Under the pieces are notes generated by a model. It saw only the letters and a list, made by a program, of their open reading frames with translations. It made no database searches and had not been told where the DNA came from. From the NCBI GenBank assembly GCA_031272505.1, contig JAISTQ010000059.1:1-40003 (forward strand): a DNA stretch of 40,003 bases, written 5' to 3'. How positions within the stretch are numbered: position 1 is the first letter of the stretch; the number at the start of each line of letters is the position of its first letter. Shown piece after piece: positions 30,383 to 37,956 of this stretch. A program made the translations under genes and the position numbers. The stretch is from Propionibacteriaceae bacterium. GTDB lineage: Bacteria > Actinomycetota > Actinomycetes > Propionibacteriales > Propionibacteriaceae.

Positions 30383-30405
30383 TTGCTAATGAGAGTCATT
30401 TGCAA
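30383..30405. promoter_or_regulatory. Zur/Fur-like palindrome over the znuA promoter
   Basis: A 23-bp near-perfect palindrome has arms TTGC-x-AATGA and TCATT-x-GCAA around GAG. The AATGA...TCATT core is that of Fur-superfamily sites. It abuts the -10 box at 30406, so a bound metal-loaded repressor would block RNA polymerase. That zinc, via Zur, is the signal is inferred from the genes behind it. Confidence 0.7.
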
Positions 30406-30411
30406 TAGTAT
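30406..30411 (+). promoter_or_regulatory. -10 box deciding the znuA start
   Basis: TAGTAT, 6 bases, GTG 30418. The GTG at 30412 touches the box and is too close to be transcribed. Confidence 0.6.
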
Positions 30412-30417
30412 GTGCAT

Positions 30418-31350
30418 GTGGCTTTTACCAAGAGAGTGCTTTGCGGGTTCGCGGGCTTGGCGACCGCGCTGGCGTTGACGGGCTGCGCGGGTGGCGGATC
30501 GACACCTTCGAGCGATTCGGATGGGTTGGCGCACATCGTCGCGTCCACCAACGTGTACGGCGACATCGCCACCGCCATCGCCGGGGATCGGGCTGACGTC
30601 GTCAGCTTTATCAACAGCCCGAGCCAAGACCCGCACGAGTACGAGGCCAGCGCCCAAGACCGGCTGGCTGTCGAGGATGCCGACATCGTAATCGAGAACG
30701 GGGCGGGTTACGACCACTTCGTCGACCTGCTGCTCGACGGGGCCGAATCCCAGCCTGTGGTGCTCACCGCCGTCGTCGCTGCCGACCTGGTTCCTGAAGC
30801 CGAGGCGCACGGGGAGGCCGAGATTGAGGGCTTCAACGAGCACGTCTGGTATTCCTTCGACGCGATGGAGGCCTTAGCGCAACAACTCGCCACCGCGCTG
30901 GCTGACGTCGATCCGCAGGGAGCGGATGCCTATACGGCCAACTATCAGGCGTTCGCCGCGCAACTGGCCGAGCTGGAAAGCGCGGCCACGCAGTTGCAGG
31001 CGTCCGCGCAAGGCAAAGGCGTGGCGATCACCGAGCCCGTCCCGCTCTATCTGCTGGAGGCGGTCGGGTTGGTGAACCAGACGCCGGAGGAGTTCAGCGA
31101 GGCGGTCGAGGAGGGCGAGGACGTCCCACCCCGGGCGCTGCAGGAGACCTTGGATCTGTTCGGCTCCGGGCAGGTGGCGCTGTTGGCGTACAACGAGCAG
31201 ACCGCCGACAACACCACCGAGCAGGTGCGCGCGGCAGCGCAGACAGCGGGGATTCCGGTGGTCGATTTCACCGAGACGCTGCCCGAGGGGCAGACATACA
31301 TTGAGTGGCAGCGGGCCAACTTGGCAAACTTGGAGGCGGCGCTGTCATGA
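30418..31350 (+). CDS. Zinc/manganese ABC transporter substrate-binding lipoprotein
   Basis: The product is 310 residues. The signal peptide has lipobox LTGC (Cys23). The cluster-9 (ZnuA/TroA-type) metal-binding fold shows ASTNVYGDIATAIAGD, DPHEYEAS with His73, IENGAGYD, and EHVWYS with His142. The third ligand region reads ITEPVPLYLLEAVGL where ZnuA has a histidine, so Glu may substitute; this TEPVP form seems common in actinomycetes. The usual His-rich loop is reduced to EAEAHGEAE. The stop overlaps the ATPase start. Zinc is favoured over manganese because of the Fur-type operator, but is not proven. Confidence 0.85.
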   Translation: MAFTKRVLCGFAGLATALALTGCAGGGSTPSSDSDGLAHIVASTNVYGDIATAIAGDRADVVSFINSPSQDPHEYEASAQDRLAVEDADIVIENGAGYDHFVDLLLDGAESQPVVLTAVVAADLVPEAEAHGEAEIEGFNEHVWYSFDAMEALAQQLATALADVDPQGADAYTANYQAFAAQLAELESAATQLQASAQGKGVAITEPVPLYLLEAVGLVNQTPEEFSEAVEEGEDVPPRALQETLDLFGSGQVALLAYNEQTADNTTEQVRAAAQTAGIPVVDFTETLPEGQTYIEWQRANLANLEAALS

Positions 31351-32165
31351 CGGATGCGGAGCAGGCGGTACCCGTCCTGCAGTTGCGCGATGCCACGCTC
31401 GCGTTTGACGAGCGGGTGCTGTGGGAAGGGCTGAACTTGGACGTCCAGCCCGGCGATTTCATCACCGTGATCGGGGCCAATGGCTCCGGCAAGTCGTCGC
31501 TGCTGAAGGCGATCCTGGGGATGCGGAAACTCACCGCCGGCGAAATCCGGTTGGGTGGCCAGCCGGTGCGGCGCGGAGACAGCCGGATCGGTTACATTCC
31601 ACAGCAGCGGCTGATCCCCCGCGGCACCCCGATGCGCGGGCGCGATCTGGTGTCCATGGGGATCGACGGGCATCGCTGGGGGATGCGGATCACCGGGCGT
31701 CCGGCGGCGCGGGCCCGGGTTGCCGCCGCCATCGAATCCGTGGGGGCGTCCAGCTTCGCCGCGCAACCGGTGGGGATGCTCTCCGGCGGGGAACAGCAGC
31801 GGTTGCGCACTGCCCAGGCGCTGGTCTCCGATCCGGTGTTGCTGCTCTGCGACGAGCCGTTGAGCAGCTTGGATTTGAATTACCAGCAGTCGGTGGCCAA
31901 CCTGATCGCGCAGCAATGCCGGGATCGCGGGACGCCGGTGCTTTTCGTCACCCATGACATCAACCCGGTGCTGCCTTTCACGGATCGGGTGCTTTACCTG
32001 GCGGCCGGGCGGCACCTGCTGGGTTCGCCCGATGAAATCCTGCGCTCCGAGGTGCTTTCCGATCTCTATCAGACGCCGGTGGAAGTGACCCGCGTGGGCG
32101 ATCAGGTGATCGTCATCGGCGCTCCCGAGCATCACGAGCCCCACCACCTGGAGGTGCGTTCATGA
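31347..32165 (+). CDS. Metal ABC transporter ATPase
   Basis: The product is 272 residues. ATG 31347 overlaps the stop of the binding-protein gene (ATGA). Walker A is GANGSGKSS (43-51), the Q-loop YIPQQRLIP, the signature LSGGEQQRLR, Walker B LLLCDEPLSSLD and the H-loop VTHDINPVL. It powers the uptake system with the flanking genes; the permease start overlaps its stop. Confidence 0.88.
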   Translation: MTDAEQAVPVLQLRDATLAFDERVLWEGLNLDVQPGDFITVIGANGSGKSSLLKAILGMRKLTAGEIRLGGQPVRRGDSRIGYIPQQRLIPRGTPMRGRDLVSMGIDGHRWGMRITGRPAARARVAAAIESVGASSFAAQPVGMLSGGEQQRLRTAQALVSDPVLLLCDEPLSSLDLNYQQSVANLIAQQCRDRGTPVLFVTHDINPVLPFTDRVLYLAAGRHLLGSPDEILRSEVLSDLYQTPVEVTRVGDQVIVIGAPEHHEPHHLEVRS

Positions 32166-33007
32166 GCGTGCTGGAGACTACCGCCTGGTGGAGCCGGATT
32201 TTGAATTTTGACGATTATGGCCGGCTACTCGGGCTGGTGCAATACTCGCTGTTGGCCGCCCTGATTCTGGGGATCGTCGGCGGGGTGATCGGGGTGTTCG
32301 TGATGCAGCGCGACATGGCCTTCGCGGTGCATGGGATCTCGGAGATGTCGTTCGCCGGGGCGGCCGCCGCGCTGTTGGCCGGGGGCTCGGTGGTGGCTGG
32401 CTCCCTGATCGGCTCGTTGGTCGCCGCCGCCGTGATCGGGTTGCTGGGCGCCAAGGCCCGGGATCGCAATTCCGCCATCGGGGTGTTGATGCCCTTCGGG
32501 CTGGGCTTGGGCATCTTGTTCCTGGCCCTCTATGAAGGCCGCGCCTCCAGCAAATTCAGCCTGCTCACCGGGCAGATCATCTCGGTTGACGGCCCCCAGT
32601 TGGGCTGGTTGATCGGCATCTCCGCCCTCTCCCTGGCGCTGCTGGTCTTCATGTGGCGGCCCCTCGTCTTCAACAGCCTCGACGCGGAAGTCGCCGCCGC
32701 CCGCGGAGTGCCGAGCCGGTTCATCTCGCTGCTCTTCATGCTCACTCTCGGCATGATCGTTTCCGTCGCCGTCCAAATCATCGGAGCCCTGCTGGTGCTG
32801 GCCCTCCTGGTGACGCCCGCCGCCTCCGCCCTGCGCGTCTCCTCCTCCCCCGTCGTAGTGCCGCTGCTCGCCGCTGGTTTTGGCACCCTCGCCGCCGTCG
32901 GCGGCATTCTCCTCGCCCTCGGCGGCGCCCTCCCCATCAGCCCCTACATCACCACCATCTCCTTCCTCACCTACCTCCTCTGCCGCCTCTTCGGCAAACG
33001 CCCCTAA
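32162..33007 (+). CDS. Metal ABC transporter permease, ZnuB type
   Basis: The product is 281 residues with about eight membrane helices. YSLLAALILGIVGGVIGVFVMQRDMAFAVHGISEMSFAGAAAALLAG is the ABC-3 family signature near the N-terminus. IIGALLVLALLVTPAASALR matches the late conserved helix. ATG 32162 overlaps the ATPase stop. Its last 29 bases plus the following 8 recur 65 bp downstream. Confidence 0.88.
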   Translation: MSVLETTAWWSRILNFDDYGRLLGLVQYSLLAALILGIVGGVIGVFVMQRDMAFAVHGISEMSFAGAAAALLAGGSVVAGSLIGSLVAAAVIGLLGAKARDRNSAIGVLMPFGLGLGILFLALYEGRASSKFSLLTGQIISVDGPQLGWLIGISALSLALLVFMWRPLVFNSLDAEVAAARGVPSRFISLLFMLTLGMIVSVAVQIIGALLVLALLVTPAASALRVSSSPVVVPLLAAGFGTLAAVGGILLALGGALPISPYITTISFLTYLLCRLFGKRP

Positions 33008-33080
33008 CCTCCCCCGGTCGCGATGGTGGACTCGCTGATTCCGTCTGCCGCCTCTTCGGCAAACGCCACTAACCTCCCCC
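32979..33080 (+). repeat. Duplicated 3' end of the permease gene
   Basis: 32979-33015 (ending with the stop codon and CCTCCCCC) recurs at 33044-33080 with a single mismatch. The copies are 65 bp apart. The second copy is non-functional sequence behind the gene. Confidence 0.75.
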
Positions 33081-33157
33081 CCATAGCCGTCGATTCATCA
33101 CCCCCACCCACCCCTTCCCCCAAATCCGCCGGAATCGCTCATTCTTCAGTGGCCGAC

Positions 33158-33250
33158 GCGGGCCGTTGGGTGTGCATGGCGGGCAGCCTGGCCCGCAGGA
33201 ATGAGAGCGCCGGGGAAAGAAGGGGTGCGGAGGTGGGAGGTGTGGAGGTG
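33158..33250 (+). repeat. Dispersed hairpin repeat family B, third copy
   Basis: GCGGGCC (33158-33164) pairs with GGCCCGC (33190-33196). GTGCATGGCGGGCAG and the tail GAATGAGAGCGC, GAAAGAAGGGGTGCGG, GGTGGGAGG align with the copies at 159-310. Confidence 0.6.
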
Positions 33251-33304
33251 AGGGGCGAAAAGGGTGAGAGAACGGATAGCGGCGCGCAATGCGGATACAT
33301 GAGG

Positions 33305-33320
33305 TATGATTTACATGTAA
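33305..33320 (+). promoter_or_regulatory. -10 box and TTACATGTAA operator of the PPOX gene
   Basis: TATGAT (33305-33310) is followed at once by the perfect palindrome TTACATGTAA (33311-33320), which would cover the transcription start. That is a typical position for a repressor. The -35 element is weak. Confidence 0.5.
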
Positions 33321-33345
33321 TGCATGAAAGAGCGGGAGGGTTAAC

Positions 33346-33843
33346 ATGCAATTGGATGTGGTGAAGGATTGGGCGCGGGCCAAGGCGTACTTGGAAAAGG
33401 CGATGGACAAGGCGTTTTACGTGTCGTTCGCCACGGTCGGGGCTGATGGGGTGCCCACGGTGACGCCGATCGGTTCGCTGGTGCTCAACGACGATCAGAC
33501 CGGTTTCTACATGGAGCGTTTCCCGCGCAGTATTCCGGCGAACGCTGCGCACAACCCAAACTTCTGCCTGCTGGCGGAGAACATGAAGCTGCGGTCGGCC
33601 ATCAAGGAGTTCCGCAATGGCGGCTGGGGCGGCCTGCGCCTCTTCGGCACGCTGGGCGAGAAACGCGAGGCAAGCGCGGCCGAAATCGGGCGCATCCGCG
33701 ACCGTCTCCCATTCGGTCACTTCAAACGCGGCGGTGGCCTGCTGCTCGCCAACACCGTCTACGTGCGCGACCTCAGCTTCCGCCGCGCCGAAGCCCTCGT
33801 CGCCCACTTCGACCGCTCCTCCCAAACCTTCACCATCTTATGA
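33346..33843 (+). CDS. Pyridoxamine 5'-phosphate oxidase-fold protein
   Basis: The product is 165 residues. GGGAGGG lies 5 bases before the ATG. AFYVSFATVGADGVPTVTPIGSLVLNDDQTGFYMERFPRSIPANAAHNPNFCLLAEN is the split-barrel flavin fold (about 22-80), and GLRLFGTLGE continues it. PPOX-fold proteins bind FMN, F420 or haem and reduce various compounds; the cofactor and substrate are not evident. It is translationally coupled to the membrane protein downstream. Confidence 0.75.
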   Translation: MQLDVVKDWARAKAYLEKAMDKAFYVSFATVGADGVPTVTPIGSLVLNDDQTGFYMERFPRSIPANAAHNPNFCLLAENMKLRSAIKEFRNGGWGGLRLFGTLGEKREASAAEIGRIRDRLPFGHFKRGGGLLLANTVYVRDLSFRRAEALVAHFDRSSQTFTIL

Positions 33844-34289
33844 AATCCAAACTCGTCATCGCCGCATCCGTGCTCATGGGCATGGTCGGCATCGGCAACC
33901 TCTGGTGCATTTTCGATCCGAACGCTTGGATCAAGAACACAGGTGTTGGAAAGCCGGGTTTGCTCGGCCTATTGGGAGACAGTTGGCCTTGGGGAATTGA
34001 CGGATTGCTCCTGGTGATCGGAGTGGTTTTCCTGGTGATCGCTGCTGGCGCGCTGCTCATCCACCCAAGAATCGCCGCGAGGCTCCCCAAGCGAGCGATC
34101 CGCCCCATTCGCGCCATCGGATGGATCGGTGGAGTGGCCGTCGCCATGATGATGGTGGGAATGCTGCCACTTGTGTTACAGGCGGCCATGACACACCCAC
34201 TTGACGGCATGGTCGGAGGCGGCTTCGCTGGCCTCGCCTTCTGTCCTGTCTGGTTCATCGCCCTCTGGCAAACCCGAAACCCAAAGTGA
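33840..34289 (+). CDS. Small integral membrane protein, unknown
   Basis: The product is 149 residues with four hydrophobic segments (about 5-24, 55-75, 92-112, 122-142). ATG 33840 overlaps the PPOX stop, so the two are translated together. The first helix is preceded by a short basic tail and could be a signal anchor. I recognise no family. Possibly it partners the PPOX protein at the membrane. Confidence 0.65.
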   Translation: MKSKLVIAASVLMGMVGIGNLWCIFDPNAWIKNTGVGKPGLLGLLGDSWPWGIDGLLLVIGVVFLVIAAGALLIHPRIAARLPKRAIRPIRAIGWIGGVAVAMMMVGMLPLVLQAAMTHPLDGMVGGGFAGLAFCPVWFIALWQTRNPK

Positions 34290-34366
34290 CTTCACACTAA
34301 GGCCCGGAACGGCTTGGCTAGAGGTCGGCTAGGTTTCAAAAAGGCGACCGCGTGGCAAATCACCGC

Positions 34367-34372
34367 TAAGTT
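34367..34372 (+). promoter_or_regulatory. -10 box of a leaderless promoter (alcohol dehydrogenase)
   Basis: TAAGTT, 6 bases, ATG 34379. Confidence 0.55.
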
Positions 34373-34378
34373 GGTGTC

Positions 34379-35437
34379 ATGAGAGCGTTCGTGTTTGACG
34401 AGGTGGGCGGGCCGATCACCTGCCGGGAGGTGCCCGAGTTGGTTTGCCCGGCGGATGGGGTGTTGGTGGACGTGCGGGCGACGGGGGTCTGCCGATCAGA
34501 TTGGCACGCCTGGCGCGGGCATGATCCGGTGGCGTTGCCGCATACGCCGGGGCATGAGTTCGCGGGTGTGGTGGCCGCGGTGGGTGAACGGGTGGTCGGT
34601 CACCAAGTCGGCGCGCGGGTGACGGCACCTTTCGTGCAAGGTTGCGGGGCGTGCGCATATTGCGAATCGGGCAATGCCCAGGTGTGTCCGCACCAAGCGC
34701 AGCCCGGTTTCACCTTCGCTGGGTCTTTCGCCCAGCAGGTGGTGGTGCACCAGGCCGATCTCAACCTGGTGCCGCTCCCGGACGAGATTGATTTCGTGAC
34801 GGCCGCGTCGCTGGGCTGCCGTTTCGCCACCGCCTTCCACGCGCTCACCCGACAGGGCGAGCTGCAACCGGGGGAGTGGCTGGCGGTTTACGGCTGTGGC
34901 GGGGTGGGGCTGTCCGCGATCATGATTGCCAAGGCTTTGGGTGCCCGGGTGGTGGCGGTGGATCGGGCTGAGCCGGCGTTGGCCCGCGCGGCCGAGGTAG
35001 GCGCGGACGTGGTGTTGCGCAGCGGCACTGCGGAGCAAGTCAAAGACGTCACCGAAGGTGGAGCCCACGTTTCACTGGACGCGGTCGGCTCACCGGCAAC
35101 TTCGTCGTCAGCCATCCATTCGCTGCGCCGCCGGGGCCGCCACGTACAAGTCGGGCTGATGTTGCTCGATAACGCCACCGCCCCGCTGCCGTGGGACATC
35201 GTCATCGCCTGGGAGTTGACGGTCGCCGGCTCACACGGGATGGCCGCAGCCGCCTACCCGGAGATGCTCGCCCTCATCACCTCCGGCAAGCTCGATCCCA
35301 AGCGCCTTGTCGGCGAGGTGATCAGCTTTGACGCGCTGGGCTCGGCCTTGATGGCGATGGATCAACCGGTGCTCGGCTCGGGGGGCTTGACCGTCGCCGC
35401 CATCGGCGAGCCCGCGCCTGCGGTTCACCCCCAATAG
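34379..35437 (+). CDS. Zinc-dependent medium-chain alcohol dehydrogenase
   Basis: The product is 352 residues. The catalytic zinc ligands are Cys38 (GVCRSDWH), His59-Glu60 (PGHEFAG) and Cys147 (SLGCRFATAFHAL). The structural zinc cysteines are 89, 92, 95 and 103 (GCGACAYCESGNAQVC). The NAD-binding Rossmann turn is YGCGGVGLSA (171-180), with an acidic residue in VVAVDRAE favouring NAD over NADP. It oxidises or reduces an alcohol/aldehyde pair; the substrate is not evident. It converges with trpF, 7 bp apart. Confidence 0.9.
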   Translation: MRAFVFDEVGGPITCREVPELVCPADGVLVDVRATGVCRSDWHAWRGHDPVALPHTPGHEFAGVVAAVGERVVGHQVGARVTAPFVQGCGACAYCESGNAQVCPHQAQPGFTFAGSFAQQVVVHQADLNLVPLPDEIDFVTAASLGCRFATAFHALTRQGELQPGEWLAVYGCGGVGLSAIMIAKALGARVVAVDRAEPALARAAEVGADVVLRSGTAEQVKDVTEGGAHVSLDAVGSPATSSSAIHSLRRRGRHVQVGLMLLDNATAPLPWDIVIAWELTVAGSHGMAAAAYPEMLALITSGKLDPKRLVGEVISFDALGSALMAMDQPVLGSGGLTVAAIGEPAPAVHPQ

Positions 35438-35444
35438 CCGTCGT

Positions 35445-36098
35445 TTATGAGTTGACGGCGGACAGCAGCGCGGTGAGCAATTCCCGGGACTTTGCGCCGG
35501 GGGCGGTCTCGACGCCGCTGAGCACATCGATGTGGCTGGCGCCGGTAGCGTGGACCAGCGCTGCCGCGTTCGCCGGGGTGATGCCGCCCGCCAGGATGAC
35601 GGGCTTGCCTGCTGCGGCGGCTGCCACCCGCCGATAAAGGCCCGGGTCGGCTGGCCCACCGGTGGCCGCGTTTTCCGGAGTGCGGGGATCGATCAGGATG
35701 GCATGGACGGCGGTGGCGCTGAGGGCGGCGACGGTTTCGTCCAAGTCGGGGGTGTCGGGGAAGACCGTTTGGATGGTACCGATCCCGGACTTTGCGAGCT
35801 GATCGGTGATCGTGGCTGTCTGCGCGATCGGGTAGGGGACGTGCAGTTGGACGAAGCTGGGTTGGAGCGCCTCGCCCAAGGCGACGACATCGTCCGGCGG
35901 CCCGCCGACGACGATGGCTGAAGCCTGGCCTGTGGGCAGCGCGGTGATCAGTTGCCGCGCCTGGTCGGGGCCGATGTTCCACGGGACGGGCGTGGGATAG
36001 TTGACGACAAAGCCGATGACGTCGACGCCAAGTTCGGCGCAAAGGGCGGCGTCAGTGTGGTTCATGACACCGCAGACTTTGACGCGGGGAGCGCTCAT
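35445..36098 (-). CDS. trpF: Phosphoribosylanthranilate isomerase
   Basis: The product is 217 residues, the usual length. The catalytic Cys9 is in VKVCGV and the general acid Asp137 in ILIDPRT. The phosphate loops are GGITPANAAALV and IDVLSGVETAPGAKS. It performs the Amadori rearrangement, the third step from chorismate to tryptophan. Its ATG overlaps the trpC stop (ATGA), giving translational coupling. It is the last gene of the operon. Confidence 0.92.
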   Translation of the reverse strand: MSAPRVKVCGVMNHTDAALCAELGVDVIGFVVNYPTPVPWNIGPDQARQLITALPTGQASAIVVGGPPDDVVALGEALQPSFVQLHVPYPIAQTATITDQLAKSGIGTIQTVFPDTPDLDETVAALSATAVHAILIDPRTPENAATGGPADPGLYRRVAAAAAGKPVILAGGITPANAAALVHATGASHIDVLSGVETAPGAKSRELLTALLSAVNS

Positions 36099-36808
36099 GC
36101 CGACTCCCCGGTGGTGGCCGCGGCGAAGGCGCGATAGCAGGCCACCGGATCTGCGGCCTGCCAGATGGCGGTGCCGACGAGCACCGCGTGAGCGCCAGCG
36201 GCGAGCGCGGCGGCGGCATCAGCCGGGGTGGCGATGCCCGATTCCGAGACGACGACGGCTGAGGCGGGAGCGAGCGCGGCCAGGGAAGCCGTCCGGGCGA
36301 CGGTGCCGTCGTCAACCTCCAAGGCGGTGATGTCGCGGTTGTTGATGCCGACCAGGGTGGCGCCGAGGGCGCGGGCCCATTCCATCTCGGTGGCGTCATG
36401 GGTTTCGACGAACGGTTCGAGCCCGACGGCCAGGGCGCGGGCATGGAGTTCCGCGACAGTGTCGCGTCCGACGGTGGCGTACATCAGCAACACCGCCCGG
36501 ACGCCGAGGGCGGCGCTTTCGTCGATGTCCGCTGGTGAGGTCAAGAAGTCCTTGCGGAGCACGGGGAGGCTGGTGGCCTGGGCGATTTCACGCGCGAGGG
36601 CGGTCGAGCCGCCGAAGCTGTCCGGTTCAGTCACCACGGACAGGGCAGGTGCGCCAGCCTGCGCCAGCGCCACCGCTTGGGCAATCGGGTCGCGGCCAGC
36701 CATGAGGTCGCCCTCCTTGGGCGAGCGGAGCTTGACGTCCGGGATGACGGGAACCTCGCCCCGGCGGCGGGCAGCGAGCAGGGCGGCGGCGAACGGACCG
36801 GAGCCCAT
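36095..36808 (-). CDS. trpC: Indole-3-glycerol phosphate synthase, short N-terminus
   Basis: The product is 237 residues from ATG 36808, which lies 1 bp after the trpD stop; the open frame upstream only overlaps trpD. The catalytic segments are PDVKLRSPKEGDL (Lys26, Lys31; usually xKKASPSKG), VLRKDFL (the second catalytic lysine), FVETHDATE with the catalytic Glu, VGINNRDI and VVSESGI. The usual first 30-45 residues, which fold over the active site, are mostly missing, so it begins almost at the barrel. The K-L-R-S-P-K-E-G variation is uncommon. Confidence 0.87.
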   Translation of the reverse strand: MGSGPFAAALLAARRRGEVPVIPDVKLRSPKEGDLMAGRDPIAQAVALAQAGAPALSVVTEPDSFGGSTALAREIAQATSLPVLRKDFLTSPADIDESAALGVRAVLLMYATVGRDTVAELHARALAVGLEPFVETHDATEMEWARALGATLVGINNRDITALEVDDGTVARTASLAALAPASAVVVSESGIATPADAAAALAAGAHAVLVGTAIWQAADPVACYRAFAAATTGESA

Positions 36809-36809
36809 G

Positions 36810-37835
36810 TCAGGCGGCGAAGGTCTGGGAGGTGGCGCGGAGTTCGGCGAGCTTGTCGCGGGCGGCACCCGAGGCGATGAGATCGCGGGCCAGCTGGACG
36901 CCGTCTGCCAAGGTGTCCACTTTCCCGCCCACCAGTAGCGCGCCGGCGGCGTTGATGGCGATGGCGTCGTGGCGGGGCCCGGAGATCTCCCCGGCGAAGA
37001 CGCCGTTGATGGTGGCGGCGTTTTCCTCGGGCGTGCCGGTCTTGATCTCCTCCAGGGTGCAGCGGTTCAGCCCGACATCCTCAGGTTCGATCTCGTACGA
37101 CGTGATCTGCCCGTCCTTGAGTTCGTTGACCCGGGTCGTCCCGAGCAGCGAAACCTCGTCGAGGCCGTCCAACCCGTGGACGAACAAAGCCTTGGTGTAG
37201 CCCAGCTCCCGGGCCACGTAGGCGACCGTGTCGAGCAGTTCGGGCTTGTAGACGCCCAGCAGGTGGCGGGGGGCGAAGGCGGGGTTGATGAGCGGGCCGA
37301 TGATCGTGTAGAAGATCGTCTTGATCCCCAGCTCGGTTTCCGGGGGGAGGACCTTGCCCATGACGGGGTGGAAGAGCGGCGCGTAGAGGAACGCGATTCC
37401 GGTGCGTTCGATCAATTCCTCAGCCTGCGCGGGCGTCAACATGATGTTGACGCCGAGGGCTTCGAGGACGTCAGCCGAGCCGGACAGCGAGGCAATCGAA
37501 CGGGAGCCATGCTTGGCCACCGGGATGCCCGCGGCGGCGGCGACGATGGCGGTGGCCGTGGAAATGTTGAAGGTCGAAAGGCCTCCGCCGGTGCCGCAGG
37601 TGTCCATCATCTCGTCGGAAACCTTCGGCCGCAGCGGGACGCAGTTGTCGCGCATAGCCTTGGCGATATAGGCGATCTCCGGCAGGGATGCGCCTTTCAT
37701 GAGGAGAGCTACCTGAAAACCGGCGATCTGGACGTCAGAGACGTCGCCGGTGTTGATAGCGCCGATGAGGCCGGAAACCTCTGCTTGGGTGAGTTCTTGA
37801 TGGGTGGTGACTTTACTGAGGACGTCTTGATACAT
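36810..37835 (-). CDS. trpD: Anthranilate phosphoribosyltransferase
   Basis: The product is 341 residues, the usual length. The PRPP site has DTCGTGGGLSTFNISTA (78-94) and KHGSRS (108-113). HPVMGKVLPPETELGIKTIFYTIIGPLINP is the conserved hinge, and HGLDGLDEVSL the Mg/PRPP loop. It is the first gene of trpD-trpC-trpF. The trpE, trpG, trpB and trpA genes are not within the window, so the pathway is split. A promoter and hairpin leader lie upstream. Confidence 0.92.
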   Translation of the reverse strand: MYQDVLSKVTTHQELTQAEVSGLIGAINTGDVSDVQIAGFQVALLMKGASLPEIAYIAKAMRDNCVPLRPKVSDEMMDTCGTGGGLSTFNISTATAIVAAAAGIPVAKHGSRSIASLSGSADVLEALGVNIMLTPAQAEELIERTGIAFLYAPLFHPVMGKVLPPETELGIKTIFYTIIGPLINPAFAPRHLLGVYKPELLDTVAYVARELGYTKALFVHGLDGLDEVSLLGTTRVNELKDGQITSYEIEPEDVGLNRCTLEEIKTGTPEENAATINGVFAGEISGPRHDAIAINAAGALLVGGKVDTLADGVQLARDLIASGAARDKLAELRATSQTFAA

Positions 37836-37858
37836 ATTTGGCTCCGTCGATGGGGGCG

Positions 37859-37893
37859 GACGGGGAAGCCCCCGTCAACCATCGCTGAGTCTA
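37859..37893 (-). promoter_or_regulatory. trpD leader: -10 box and hairpin
   Basis: On the minus strand TAGACT (37888-37893) should start transcription near 37881, giving a leader of about 46 nt. GACGGGG (37859-37865) pairs with CCCCGTC (37870-37876) around four bases. No Trp-rich leader peptide is seen, so classical attenuation is not supported. Confidence 0.45.
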
Positions 37894-37956
37894 CTCCCCG
37901 CACAAAGATGACAGTGAACGTCTTCACCGAGAAGTATCCGGGGACACGGTGTTTCC

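Larger units (their letters stand above)
33008..33345. other. Intergenic stretch between the metal transporter and the PPOX gene
   Basis: No gene is supported. It contains the duplicated permease end, a C-rich tract (33070-33120), the third family B repeat copy (33158-33250) and the PPOX promoter with its palindrome. Confidence 0.6.

Noticed and set aside
37709-37927. trp leader peptide
   Set aside because: The frame at the leader ATG has no tryptophan codons and runs 60 codons into trpD in another frame.
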